NCBI RefSeq assembly: GCF_030445035.2
Contig: NC_080680.1
Span: forward strand, 115,966,228-116,030,227
Length of the DNA stretch: 64,000 bases
Reading direction: 5' to 3'
Source: Dasypus novemcinctus
Lineage: Eukaryota; Chordata; Mammalia; Cingulata; Dasypodidae
The translations under genes and the position numbers were made by a program. The notes under the pieces were generated by a model that was not told the DNA's origin, did not search any database, and saw only the letters and a program-made list of their open reading frames with translations. Positions 35,051 to 47,060 of the stretch are shown here, one piece after another. Each line of letters begins with the position of its first letter. Position 1 is the stretch's first letter.

Positions 35051-35940
35051 TTACTCATCTGATGTTCCCTGCCTTACATATTTTAGATATGGTTCTGGTA
35101 CTCAGGAGGGAAAAAACAGAGAAGCAACACTGCAGCACCGTTTAAAGGAATTCTGCCTTAACTAGGCTTATTGCCAGATGTGTGTAATCCATGTACCACT
35201 GTCCTATTGGCCATATTCTACCAAAGGAAAATGTCTATTTTAAAAGGTCTAATAGACATGATGAAAAATGACAAATTACAATACACAGAGTATTAATGTA
35301 TCAGTTGAATCCTAGATTGTTAATTCTTGTGTGTATTATAAAGACCAATGACTTTGTCTCTAATGACGTTTCAATAAAACAAGAGCTACAGTCATCACAC
35401 AAACAGTACAAATCTTCATAGTATATACTACTATAACGCCATAAATAGATTGCTGTAGGAATTCAGTTTAGTTGAGATGGTAAGAAAGGGTTTCAAAGGA
35501 AGAGAGACTTTTGAGGACGGCCTTAAATTTTGATAGATGAATTAGAGGGAGGGCGCTTTTAAATGGAAAGAATAGCAAAGACGGCAATGATTGGCAAGGC
35601 TTATTCGAATAATGGCAAGTAAAAAAAAAAAATTGATTGGCCTCAATGTATGAAAGGCAGTCACACATTCATTCATTTGACAAATACTTATAATGAGTAT
35701 CTCTCTGTATTACTTTGAAGAATGAACTAAGTGGACCCCAGATTTATAAGGGTGTATCAATAACCCTGAATAATAATATTATTACTCATAATGAAAGTAT
35801 CTAACATTTATTGTAGTTCTACCTAGGTAATGTACTGGGTTCTTCATTTAGGTAGTTGACTTTCTATTGAAAATGCTCAACCCAACTGCTATATCATGAT
35901 GGATTTTTCTTTTATTGAATACATCCCAGATAAAACAACA
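35051..35940. other. Intergenic DNA, nothing recognised
   Basis: No gene or named repeat. A 3'-end-like (acaac)n stretch lies near 35935-35955. Confidence 0.4.
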
Positions 35941-35959
35941 ACAACAACAATAACAGAGC

Positions 35960-38730
35960 ATCGCAAGCATGCCAGAAACCTTCTTACACTCCTTACAGTC
36001 ATAATCCTCTCTTCTAATACTATGGACCAGTTTTGCTTGTTTTGAATTTTTTATTCTCTTTCATGTCTGACTTTAATTAATATGATGATACTTGAAGTAG
36101 TACCTTCTTTATTCTCCATTGTATTATTCCATTGTATTCCATTATTCTACTCTTGATTGACATTTTCCAGTTTTCATATATTATGAATAGTGTTGATATA
36201 AACACTTTTGTGTATGTCTTTTGGTGAACGAATGTACACAATTCTGTTGGATTGGAATAGAGATTCTGAGTAATAGGGTATGCTAATGTTTAGCTTGAGT
36301 AAAAGCTTCCTGTACTGCAAAGTGTGTCTATCACTATATTATCCACCTACCAGCTGTACATGAGAGTTTCACTTGTTCCACACCCTTGGAAATACTTGAT
36401 ATTTTGTCTTTTCTTCATTTTAGCTGTTATGATGTGTGAGATAACATATTATTGTCTTAGTTTGCTTTTCCCTGATGTTTAAAGAAGTTGAGCATTTTTC
36501 CATATGCTTATAATCTCTTCATATGTCTTGTTTTATGATATACATGTTTAAAGTTATATTTAGCTGTCTGTTTGCTTATTTTTCATATAATGAGCTTTAT
36601 TTTTAAAGAATTCTAGATTACAGAAAAGTTACATCAAAAGTATATGGGATTCGCATATACCCTACTCCCCACCCTCCCACATTTTCACCTATTAATAACA
36701 TCTTACATAAGTGTGGTATATTTGTTACAACTGATGAAAAATATTGAAGCATTTCTATTAACCAAGGTCTGTAGTTTACATTATGGTTTACACTTTGCAC
36801 CATACAGTTTTATAGGTTTTGACAAAATGTTTAATGGCCTTTGTCCATCATTGCAATATCATGCAAAACAATTCCAATGGCCTAACCTTGCCATATGTTC
36901 CACCTATTCTTCCCTTCCTCTCCCCTTAGAACCTCTGGTAACCACTATCTTTATATCAGTGTTACAAGGTCTTCCATTATAAAAATAATAATAAATCTAC
37001 TTTGGTTCATAGTTGCACTCCTCTCTTAGGTTTGTTTATACCTCAGTCTTGAGAATTTTGGGAATGGTGATGCCTGCTCTGCTTCAGATTAAGAGGGGGC
37101 TTAGATCTTATGGGGCAGATGGAAGGAATGGTTTTGCTTGCAATTGTAGACGCTTTGTTTTTTGTGAGGGGGGTTGTCCATCATCATCATTTTGTTAGTT
37201 GTCTTGGGTGAGACCAATGGACTTGAGAGTAGGTGTTGACTGCAACTCTGCTGAGTTTCAGGGCTAAACTGGCATATGAACAGACTGAAGATTTAAGTCT
37301 CTGGGACATTTATTTAACAGGCTTAGTGCTAATTGTAGTTTCAAATCAAAGGGGTAGAAAAACCATGTGTAGGAGAATTATAATTGAGTGTAACTCTGAT
37401 ACAGTGAGGAAGTAGATCATCATATATTCCAAGGTAAGGCCCAGTGATGGGGTGTGATTTCCTGGGCTTGTGTGCTCTGCCTATAGTGTCTGCATGTTTT
37501 TAGAGCCCTTGATAAGGTATTGTTTAATGTGGCAGTTAGGGAGATCTGCCTGGGACATGCATAAGTGTAATCACCAAAACATCTTCCTGACTCACTTTGA
37601 AATCTCTTAGCTATAAAAACTCTTTTGTATTTAATGTTTCCTTCTTTTGGTCAAAATCTTTTTCCGAATACATCATTGGTTGGTGTTTGGCATTAATTCC
37701 TCAGTGCCAGGGAAGCTTATCCCTGGGAATCTTGTCCCATGGTGGGGGATAAGTAGTGAGTTTATTTGTTGAGTTTAGCTTTGGTGAAATGAAATGACTT
37801 TGTTATATTTCAGTAACAAGGAAGTTTTCAGGTGGTAACTCTTAGGCAATGGTTATTATTAGGCTAAGTTTCAATTTTCCAAAAGAAAAGTTTATAAGAA
37901 CAAGCATTAATAGCAAAGGCTTGGCATATTGGTCTATTTTCTTTTATGAGGTGCTGCCTGTATACTCTACAGATTCTTGCCACTCTATTTGAGAATGTAA
38001 CAGGACCCCACAGGTTGGGAGTTTAATATTTTGTTTATTGTGTGGGTCTCCACCTACTGAGATAACATCCTAGACAACACGAACATATTCATATTCTATA
38101 GAGGCATGCTCCAGGTGCACCTTTCCCCACAAATCTCCCCACCCCCAACACCCTGTACCAGTGACCCTCCCTTGCCATGTTCTTTCAAATGCACGAAAGA
38201 ACATTCCCAAAATTTATTCTCAACCACAAACCTTCACCTCCCCAGTGTTCACCTGTTCCTTCCTCCAGCCCTCCCCTGCTCCATAGATAGCCTGACTGCC
38301 CTTCCAACCCTGCTCACACTCACACCCCAGCATTACTGACACCACTCACATTTATTTTTAGTTGTTTTTAAAATATATATTCTTGGTACAAGTTCTTTGT
38401 CAGAATATTTCTGTTAAGTATATAATCCCATTCTTTTCATTTTTAATGGTATTGTCAGATGAACAGAAGTTCTCAGTGTAAACCTTAATATAGAACAATC
38501 CACCCTTTTTTCTTTATGTTTATTACTTTATGGTCATACCGTGTTTTCTTCTAAAAGTTTTATTGTTTTATCTTTCACATTTATATCTTCAATCCATCTG
38601 GAAGCGATTTTTGGGTATGGGATGAAGAAGGAGTTAAGATTCATTTTTTTCCTTAAGGATATCTAGTTGTTCTGGGTTCTTTAATTGCACTTCTTTATTT
38701 GCAATCACCTAATTGTTCAAATACTTAACA
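35960..38730 (-). mobile_element. Old L1 3' UTR, antisense, split by a younger relative
   Basis: The outer element (35960-36590 and 38350-38730) is an old antisense L1 3' UTR ('tgaatagtgttgatataaac', 'tttttccatatgcttataat', then 'aagttctttgtcagaatatt' and 'catctggaagcgatttttg'). The two parts continue each other across the nested insert. Confidence 0.65.
36590..38349 (-). mobile_element. 5'-truncated L1 3' region, diverged member of the long type
   Basis: Shows the layout of the long xenarthran 3' region (compare 'aggtggtaactcttaggcaa' with 'ggaggtaactcttatgcacc' at 17718) but is much more diverged, so it is an older insertion of the same lineage. Open frames at 36644-36982 and 38106-38339 are repeat-derived. 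Confidence 0.65.
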
Positions 38731-38739
38731 AATAAAGAA

Positions 38740-40080
38740 TTTTAAGGCTTCCCTAAGTAACTTGCTCACACGACTGTCATTCAGCAGGGGCATAACCTGA
38801 TCAGACTTATGTTTTAGAAAGATAACTGTGACCAAAATGTGACGCATGGGGGTGCTAACGGTGCTAACTGAAGTTAGGAAAACCGATTAGGAGGTTATTG
38901 TAGCAATTAGATTGAGACATAATGAGGCAATGGTATTGAGAGTAGCTAGGCGGTAGTAGATCTAAGGCTGGATTTATAAATCATGGTAGTTTACAGATTA
39001 GAGGAGATTAAAGAGAAGGAGGAGATAGTGGTGGATTAAAGGCTTCTATCTTGAGGTACTAGATGGATAGTAAAGTAACTTGCCAAGATAGAAATTACAA
39101 GAAAAGTAAAAAAAAAACACCCCAAAACAATACAATAGTTATATGCTGAGTGGTTAATAATATTCCTGGTATAGGGCTAAATGTTGGGATTATAATGATG
39201 AACAAGACATAAATGTTGCTTTCTCTAAAGGGGCCTCAGTTTTGTGGGGCAGGCATTTAAATATGCAATTGCAAAAGAGTGTGATAAGGGCTGTATTGAG
39301 GGAGGCACAGGGGTATGTCAGAGCACAGAGGAAGGCTACCCAAGTCAGACTTGGAGCTCACAGAGGACTCTCCAGAAGATGCTAGGAGGCGAAGTAAAAT
39401 AATGTCAATTAACCTAGTGAAAAAGGATTTAATGGAACATTTTTGAGGCAGGAGGAATAGCATATGCAAAGACAGAGAAATGAGAGAGAGATGGTACAAT
39501 CTAGGAATTGAAAGAAGTTCAGTGTTGTTGCAGTATGGACATAATACTTGGGGAAGGCAAGGGTGAGTGAGAAATGAGGCTGCAGAGTTATGTAGTTAGT
39601 GCTGAGATCTTAGGCAACTTTGCAGGTCATTTTAAGAATTTTGGAAATCATTTTAGAGCAGTGGGGAACCCTTGAAAAAGAAATATGCTAGCCATTTCAC
39701 AGTGGGAAAGGATCAGGAAGTAAATATGGTATGATTTGACATTGAGAGTGAGAGAAATGTGTTTGTTTATTACATTTAGATGACATGCCACAGTAAAATG
39801 CCCAGGAGAGAAATCTGGGATGAGGCTTTGGATTTGCTGATTTGCTGGAAATTTGAATGACAGCCACATTGTGGAGGGACATTATTTCAGGTTGGTGGGT
39901 TTGCAAGGTGATTTTTTTTTTTTTAGGCCAGTAAAAAGAATTTATTTGTGAAATGGAAAGACCAGAGTTTGCTGAGAAATGGGAGAGAAAGACAGAAAGA
40001 CGCACCAAAATTTGGTGTGGGCTCCTCTAGGGACAGAGAGTCGGCAAGGTGAGTTTTTGACTAGTTAGTGATGATGAAAA
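38740..40080 (-). mobile_element. L2 LINE, antisense, one or two copies
   Basis: 'cataacctgatcagacttatg' region, 'ccgattaggaggttattgtag', 'gatgaacaagacataaatg', 'tgcaaagacagagaaatg' and 'cattttaagaattttggaaat' are L2 antisense phrases. The order restarts near 39130, which suggests two fragments. No coding frame survives. Confidence 0.65.
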
Positions 40081-43049
40081 CCATGAATTAGGAAGATTAA
40101 TCTGGAAAGGGTAGCCAGGCTGTATAGAATAGGAAAAGTTCCGAGGCCACGAAACCACATAGAACATTATCATCACTGCCTACCTGAAGGTTGTAAGAGT
40201 GAAAATCAGGGTAGTAGCAGAGAACAAAAGGGAAAGGGGACCTTTAGAATAAAGAAGATACCAGTTGGAATCCCATCTCAGAATTTAATGTTCATATTGT
40301 TTATCAGTATCAAGAAGAGTATAGACACTCAATTATTTGTTGAATGCTAATGAATTAAAATACCTGTGTTAATTCTAAGAACTAAAGCCAACTTTTAGTT
40401 ATAAAAATAAACTCAAGGACTACAACTAGGAACAAAAAATAGAAAAAATAAAGAACAGATTTTGAATTCATAGAAGGATTCTAACAGTCATAACTGGAGT
40501 CCCTAAGTAAGTGGTGAGCTCCTTTTCACTAGAGGTGTGCAAGAAAGAATGAGTTAACAGTCTGCTGTGGATGTTTCAGAGGAGATTCAAGCATCAGATT
40601 TTGATCTTGACGCTTTTAATTCTGTGAGATTTGATTGTTGTGTTAAATTACTTTGCCTGTTATTTGGTAGATAAGGACAGAACTTCTTTTCCTTGAAGGA
40701 GGACAGGATATCTACTCTCTGATATTGGTGTCAAGTTCACTACTTTGGGTGACAGCAAAAAGACAGCATGCTTTGGTTGATAGTATGTTCTGAAGAGTTT
40801 TTCTTTTCACCCCTAAATCCTCTAATTCATCGGATGGGTAAATGTGATTTTTTATTATATATTTATTATTCCTGATATGAATAACATATGTATTTGACAA
40901 GGTGTCTTTAGATTTCAGTCCAATATTCCTAACTGGTGAGAGTGAGGACACATGATTCTTTTAAAACTGCCTGAACATCTTTCTGTAGTGCTAAAAATAG
41001 AAGCTGCTATCTCTTTTGGGGGTAAGTCCACTCTCTTTTTAGGGAAGGACCTTACTGAAGAATGTTTTTAGTTATTTATCCATATATTTTTATTGGGGGG
41101 GGGCGGGTAGGGTAACCTTGAATCTTGTAGAAGAAAGAAATGAATAGGCCTCAGTTACAAGGTGGCTGGCCAGGAGCTAAAGAAGGAAATGGTTTTAAAA
41201 GACCCCTGTGCAAAAGCAAGTGTGTCTGGTAGTTTACAGGAGCAGTGATATTAAATATTAAAGTATTTTCTTTACTGTATTCCTGTGTCTTATTCTCTTT
41301 AATAAAGTCTATTAAACATGACAGCCTTTTGAACATGTGTTTTTTAAAAAGGGATTGTAAACATTTTTTTTAATTTAAAAAATTTTTAAATTTTTATCAG
41401 ACTATTTTTTCAAGTAAGAAATATTTTCAGTTCTTATGTAAGACACATTAGGATATCCTATTGTTTTGCATAGTGTAATAGCATCTAAGAAGGATGAGTG
41501 AAGAGAGGTTTAACAAAGTTAAGTGCAGTATAACAACACAGTACCCTAGAACTGGCAAAAGCAGGAATCCCAAGGGGGGAAGGGTGGGCAGCAGTTAGTT
41601 ATTGGAACACAGCATAGCTGAACGAAAAGGGCTGCCCAACTTTAGGTGGGAGTTCACAGCCAAAACCTGCAATAAATTGGTAGGGAGGTTGCTGTTGGAA
41701 TAAAGATGCTTGCCTCATTCTCCACTAACACAGTTTCCTCACATTGCTTCTATTGGCCGAAATGGAAGCTGGAGGGCAAGGAAGCCTGTTGAAAGTGGCC
41801 TTTCTAAAAAATTTTATTTTCAGTACATTAAATTTACCTATAAAGCGTTCTAAAAATATATACTTTTTTCCTTTTTAAAAAGGTATAATAAAACATAAAA
41901 ACCCCAAAAACAGAATACTTGGCATTTACAATTCAAAATCAAATTTAAAAAAGGAGGACAAAAATCAAATTAGCAGATTATTAAATATGGACAAAACTAT
42001 ACTTTTTAAAGTTTAAAGTTACAAGCAATTTTGTAGACTTGACATAAAAGAATGGCTCAAAACTGGGAGAATTTTCCTTCATTTCTAAAAAGAAAATATA
42101 GAAGTTACGAAGTTTCTTGAGTACACAAGATTGACTTCTTGAGGCTCAGAACAGGGTAGAGAAGGTAGAGACTGGATCTGCAGGGGCCAACCAAAAATAC
42201 CCAGAAATGTTCTCAGTAGCTCAGGCAGCTAATTGGTGGTCTCCAAGGTACTAACAGCTTCCTTCATTCTCCATATGTTCAGGGGAAACATAATTGAAAC
42301 CACACATTTCACCTTTTGAAACAATGCATTTCTCATAGCAGGCTTAAAGCAGTGATTCAGACGTCCAAGGCACACAAATATGGAAGCAGGAAGACAAAAT
42401 GGTATCATCCTCCAATAATGCTGGTAAAAATTTGTCAGATCTTCACATGAAAGGAATCTTAGTTTCATAGGCTAGAAGTCCAAAATCAAGGTGTTTACAA
42501 GACCAAGCTTTCCCCCCAAAGTCTAAGCATTCTTGTGTTGGCTTGCTGCATATCTTGGAGTTCCTTGATTTGTCTGTAAACATATTTATTGAGGGGAAAA
42601 TGGACTATAGAAAATTGACTATGTGGAGGAAATAGTTATAAGATTATCAGAGAGGAATGGTGGGAAGCCCTGTATAGCAGTATGGAAATAAAAATGACCC
42701 TAAAGTAGGAAAATGTAAAAAGCCCTCAACAATATTTTGCAAGATGTCTGTATGCTCTCATGCAGACTAGAGCTTATACTATTGTAGTTTGGTTACTAAA
42801 ACAATGGGTGACTCCTGAAGGACAGAGGACTTGGAGTCACTTGTATTACTTTCCTTCAAAATTATGAATGTCACTGAGAAAAAGAGAACAAGAGAATGAG
42901 AAAGAGATAGAAATAAAGAATTACAAAGTGAGAGGGAGGAGGAGAGGTAGTGTTAGAAAGAGTAGGAAAAAGAGAAATAATGAGGAAAACAGAAGTGGAG
43001 AAAGGGAGGGAGAGAGGGAAGTGAGATAAGGTAAGGGCATGCATTAGTT
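40081..43049. other. Intergenic DNA, mostly unassigned
   Basis: No gene-length open frame with a recognisable product. Seen here: a G-run at 41094-41103, AT-rich low complexity at 41340-41400, a weak MaLR-like phrase at 42466-42600 ('gctagaagtccaaaatcaag') and GA-rich low complexity at 42880-43020. The open frame at 42229-42468 on the minus strand lacks any domain I know. Confidence 0.4.
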
Positions 43050-43600
43050 AGGATCTATATAATTGTAAGCAATGTAAATCAACTCAAACTATTTTTAGAG
43101 GTACTTTATTGGCTCAATTTATTGAAAAGTCCAAGTGTGAGTCTTGATCTAGGAGGTAAATCCTAGTTAAAGCAATCCAGATCGAACAAATAGTTAAAAT
43201 AATCTCATAAGAAATATCCTCTCTCCTTTGTACAGTTCCACTTTCCTCTCTGGTGACTTCATTCTCAGTCTGGCTCTCCACATATATTGGCAAAGATGGC
43301 CAGCAAAAACTCCAGGCTCCCATTCTACTAGTACCAAGACCCTTGAAAAAAGAGTGACTCTTCTGATACTTAGGAAACATTCCTGGGGTTAAATTGCATT
43401 AGGATGGCTTAGATCACACACTACTCAGGGTAGATCACTGTGGCTATGGGGATATTCCTTTCTCATTGATCAGATCTATATTCCATGGTTACCATTCAAT
43501 TCAAAGAGTGGGTGTCCACCCCACCCAGCAAAATATGAACTGAGAGTGGGAGACATGTGATGTCTTTAAAGGGAAAGATGCATCCTTTTATCAGGAGAGG
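43050..43600 (-). mobile_element. Old interspersed repeat, family unsettled
   Basis: 'tactttattggctcaattta' followed by 'ctctctggtgacttcattctc', 'ggcaaagatggccagcaaa' and 'tgaactgagagtgggaga' follows the order of a common old mammalian repeat that I cannot name safely. Confidence 0.4.
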
Positions 43601-43674
43601 GGAAGTTGAACAGACCAAAATAATTTATATCTACCTCAAAGAGACTGAGATAGAAGACAGGGAAGAAGGAGAAG

Positions 43675-43741
43675 ATAGAAGAAGGGAAGAGGGAAGAGAG
43701 GATAAGGAAAGAAGGAGAATGAAGAAATGTAGAAAAGGGGC

Positions 43742-43780
<39 letters not shown>

Positions 43781-43812
43781 CAGAGAGAGAGATATTGAGA
43801 GAGAGAAGAAAG
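43675..43812 (+). repeat. GA-rich low complexity with (GA)n microsatellite
   Basis: Purine-rich run with an almost pure (GA)n tract at about 43742-43790. The open frames of 65-95 codons across it on both strands are artefacts. Confidence 0.9.
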
Positions 43813-44054
43813 AATTTGAACAGCATCCACCATGGCTTCTATAGGCCCAAGAGGCAGAGTTACATATAGGTAGAGAGTAAGTTGAAAAGATACTATTCGG
43901 AAAGGTTTTCTTGTGGTAAAAAAGAGGATCCTACATTTGGCTTTGCAAACACAAACTTCTCATTATAGTGGGTTCCGCAACTTCATCTGTGAATACCAAA
44001 AACATATCTTTTCCCCAAATGAAGGTATTGCATGCCTAAGGCATTTCATATTTC

Positions 44055-44990
44055 CTACGAGTGCAAGAGTCTCTTCAAGACTTTCTTTACAGCCTCTTTT
44101 ACTTCCTTATTCCTCAGGCTGTAGATGATGGGGTTCAGCATTGGGGTCACCACTCCATAAGAGAGCCCGATGATCTCATCAGATGTCTTCGTGTCCTTTG
44201 ACTTGGGCTTCATATACATAAAAAGGGCTGAACCATAAAATAAAACTACCACAGCCAGGTGGGCTGAACAGGTAGAAAAGGCTTTCTTTCTTCCTTCAGC
44301 AGAATTAAGTCTCAGGATTGTAGAGAGGATGAAAACATAGGAGATAAAAATTAACAGTAGAGGAAACACCAAGAAAACAAAACTTGCCACTGTCATGATA
44401 AGCACATTGATGGTGATATCTGAGCAGATGAGTTTAAGAAGAGCCAGTAACTCACAGGTAAGATGGTCAATGACATTATTCCCACAGAAAGGCAACACCA
44501 TTGCTAAGACTGTTTGCACTAGGGAGTTCAGACAGCCTATGATCCAGGGCCACACAGCCATGTGCACACATAGTACCCTGTTCATGATGATGAGGTACCT
44601 CAGTGGGTTGCAGATGGCCACGTACCGATCATAGGCCATCACAGCCAGGAGGACACACTCAGTGCAGCCTAAGCCAAGGGAGACAACCATCTGTAGAGAA
44701 CAGCCAATGAAGGAGATGGATTTTCTCTCAGACCTAAATATAATGAGCATGTTAGGAATGAAAGAAGATGTATAGCAGATGTCCAAGAATGAGAGGTTCC
44801 CAAGGAAGAAGTACATGGGAGTGTGGAGGCGGGAATCCAGGATGCTGATGACAATGAGGAGGCTGTTTCCTAGGAGGATTACCAGGTACGTAATGAAGCA
44901 GAACATGAACAAAGAAAGTTGGAGCTCTGGGTATCTGGAAAACCCCACCAGAAAGAATTCAGTCACTGCAGAGTAATTCCCCATATTCAT
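44055..44990 (-). CDS. OR13D1-like: Olfactory receptor, OR13D1-like (copy B)
   Basis: Intact 311-residue class II olfactory receptor, single coding exon, expected to act at the ciliary membrane of olfactory neurons through G-olf. Motifs: NYS glycosylation site at 5-7, PMYFF at 58-62, [10 protein letters not shown] at 118-127, KAFSTCSAH at 237-245, PMLNPIIY at 283-290. It aligns without gaps to copy A for 300 residues with 44 differences. Eight of these fall in residues 200-211 of transmembrane segment 5, so the ligand pocket may have diverged. The tail after residue 300 differs and is shorter (ends RLLHS). The start MNMGNY parallels copy A. No stops or frameshifts. Open frames on other strands here are shadows. 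Confidence 0.95.
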   Translation of the reverse strand: MNMGNYSAVTEFFLVGFSRYPELQLSLFMFCFITYLVILLGNSLLIVISILDSRLHTPMYFFLGNLSFLDICYTSSFIPNMLIIFRSERKSISFIGCSLQMVVSLGLGCTECVLLAVMAYDRYVAICNPLRYLIIMNRVLCVHMAVWPWIIGCLNSLVQTVLAMVLPFCGNNVIDHLTCELLALLKLICSDITINVLIMTVASFVFLVFPLLLIFISYVFILSTILRLNSAEGRKKAFSTCSAHLAVVVLFYGSALFMYMKPKSKDTKTSDEIIGLSYGVVTPMLNPIIYSLRNKEVKEAVKKVLKRLLHS

Positions 44991-45003
44991 ATGTCCATGT
45001 CAC

Positions 45004-45026
45004 CTGCAGAATTCACATAAGGACAT
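45004..45026 (-). promoter_or_regulatory. Probable 3' splice site upstream of the receptor ATG
   Basis: Minus strand reads 'gtccttatgtgaattctgcag' followed by gtgacatgg and then the start codon. The AG is about 13 nt upstream of the ATG. It is a better match to a 3' splice site than the copy A counterpart at 5660 (ctgcag rather than tgcaag). A spliced, non-coding 5' exon further right is inferred, not seen. Confidence 0.5.
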
Positions 45027-45344
45027 GATTCAGGGAAATTTAAATTTATAATGTAGATAAAAAATCACTTTGAGTTGCTTTATTTTGTTTGAGGTTTAGA
45101 CCTGCCCTAGGAATCAGAATGGGCAGGATTATTTTAATTTTATTGATGATGAAACTGAAACACTGATATATTCTTTCCTACGTAGGACCATTCAGAGGAA
45201 GTCTATAATACCACCAAGAATTTTGTTGGGATGTGCTAGGCCTCTAATAAAATAATAAGGACAAATTAAAAAGTTGTTATAGATCAATCTAATTATTACT
45301 GAATATTCTAAAATCAAAGCTGTTTTCTAGTGAAAACTTATCCA
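45027..45344. other. Upstream flank of receptor B, shared with copy A
   Basis: Homologous to 5686-5875 plus 9492-9600. The matching place holds no L1, so this is the uninterrupted version of the copy A site. Confidence 0.6.
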
Positions 45345-45490
45345 ATCAGCACCATGCTATTTAGGTGTGACTTTGGATAAATTACTTAACTTTTTCAAGC
45401 CTCAGCTGGTTCATGGTGAAATATGGGAAAGAAATAATTCTTTGGAAAATTGTTGTCGTGTCTGTCATAATAAGTGGGTAAAACATGTTA
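45345..45490 (+). mobile_element. MIR fragment
   Basis: 'taggtgtgactttggataa', 'attacttaactttttcaag' and 'cctcagctggttcatggtg' follow MIR order. Counterpart of 9610-9790. Confidence 0.65.
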
Positions 45491-46229
45491 TCTACAAAAG
45501 TAATATGTTTTATAATTATATTGGATTACTATAATTATTAGGACTTTTGACTGTCTCAAATGAAAATTAATTTAGTGTGTTTAGGGTGATGGCACTAATG
45601 TTTTGGATCGTAATGGACAGATTGAATATTTTCTCTTCTCAGATGGGTTTCTATGCACTCTTCTTCCAAGGCCAAGTTGAGAGTTAGTCTGGAAACATTT
45701 AAGACTAGTCTGCAGGAGCTTCCTAGGGCTGAGGAGCCTTGTTTCCCATTATATACAGGCCTTTGAGAAACTGTTATTTCCAATGCCTTAGTATAGCTCA
45801 CTTTCATTGCCTTTGTATTGCTCTAAATTCTGTTAAGTGCTCTTTTTTTTTGTCACCAACTTCATAGACAACTTCATTTACTTCATTAACATAAACTTCA
45901 TTTTATGTTTTCTCAGGCATTTTAATATTATTTTATTGAGTACTTAGTGATAATTTTTCCTCTCAATCTTTGTATTTTTCCAGTATCTAGAGTAAATAAG
46001 AAAACATGGAAAAAGTAACCCTGTTACACTAAATCAGCCCACCATAAAAGGCCCATTTTATCCTCTCCATCTTGTTTCATGCCACTTCCCCTTTACCTCA
46101 CTCCATGATGTGTGAAGGGAGAAGTTACTGGAGTTTGCTTTCCCATAATCTTTATCAGTCTTGTCTAAAAAGCTACTCCAATAGAACAATATAATAAGGT
46201 AAAATAGTATATTATGTGTGCATTGGTAT
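45491..46229. other. Copy B DNA, partly matching 12260-12400
   Basis: The right part (46060-46200) matches copy A. The stretch 45590-45830 has no match in copy A that I can see and no recognised family. Confidence 0.45.
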
Positions 46230-47060
46230 GAAATAAGGCTTCAACAAGTCTTTTCCAACCAGATTCCCATCCTTAAATCCCTTTAATGTAGACAATTTGG
46301 TGCCACTAAAGACTCCTCCCCCCATACTCCAGCCAGGAGGAACTCTGGTACTTTACCCCAAACACTACCCTCTCTTTCATTTTATGCTCTTTAAAATACT
46401 CTTATTTTGAACTGGAAAGGCCCTTCCCAGGTGCTTATTGCCTTTTCTAGGAAAACTTTCCCACTTCCGGTTCTGAGATGTATGCTCCTGTGATGGTTAG
46501 GCTCATTGGCCAGTTTGGCCAGGTAGTGGTGTCCAATTGTTTGCTTACACAAGCACTAGCCTGATTGTCACTGTGAAGATATTTCATGGACTTAAATAAT
46601 CAGTAAATCGATTGCATCTATGGCTTATTACATCTACAGTCAACTGAGGAGTCTGCCTTCAGGAATGAGGGATGTCTCATCCAATCAGTTGAAGGCTTTG
46701 AAAGGAGAAATGATGATTTCAGCTGTTAGTAGAGAGAATTTCCTTCTCTATTTCAACCAGGCAGCTTTGCCTGGAGAGTTAGTTCATCAAGACCTTCACT
46801 GGAGTTCCTGGCTTGCAGCCTGACCTACAAAATTTGGACTTGTATGATGTGACTGTTAAAAAATCTCGTAGTATTTACAGATATCTCCTATTGGTTTTGT
46901 TTCCATAGAAAACCCTCATTGGTACAGCCTCCCTCTAAGGGTTTTCACAGAACTCTAGGCTCACCTCTCTCATAGCATCCTCACTTATTCATTTATTCAA
47001 CACTTAGCATGGCAGATACTGTAGTAGTTACTAGAAATCCAATTGTGAGAAGATAGATGC
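46230..47060 (+). mobile_element. L2-like fragment split by an LTR
   Basis: Counterpart of 12410-12790 ('tctaggaaaactttcccac' / 'tctaggaaaactttctaac'). The element is interrupted at 46489-46926. Confidence 0.5.
46489..46926 (+). mobile_element. Solo LTR, MLT2-like (ERV-L)
   Basis: Starts tgtgatggttagg and ends cattggtaca; same family as 764-1224 ('catccaatcagttgaaggc' and 'ggacttgtatgatgtg' are MLT2-like). Flanking 5 bp are gctcc / gcctc, so the target-site duplication is imperfect. Copy A is empty at this place (about 12695), which dates the insertion after the duplication. The short open frame at 46620-46823 is LTR sequence. Confidence 0.8.

Noticed and set aside
43557-43844. Arg/Glu-rich open frame resembling a charged coiled-coil protein
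   Set aside because: Produced by a GA microsatellite. Both strands and several frames are open at once.
20336-43900. A third receptor copy between the two duplication units
   Set aside because: None of the conserved receptor motifs ([24 protein letters not shown]) is seen on either strand in this interval.
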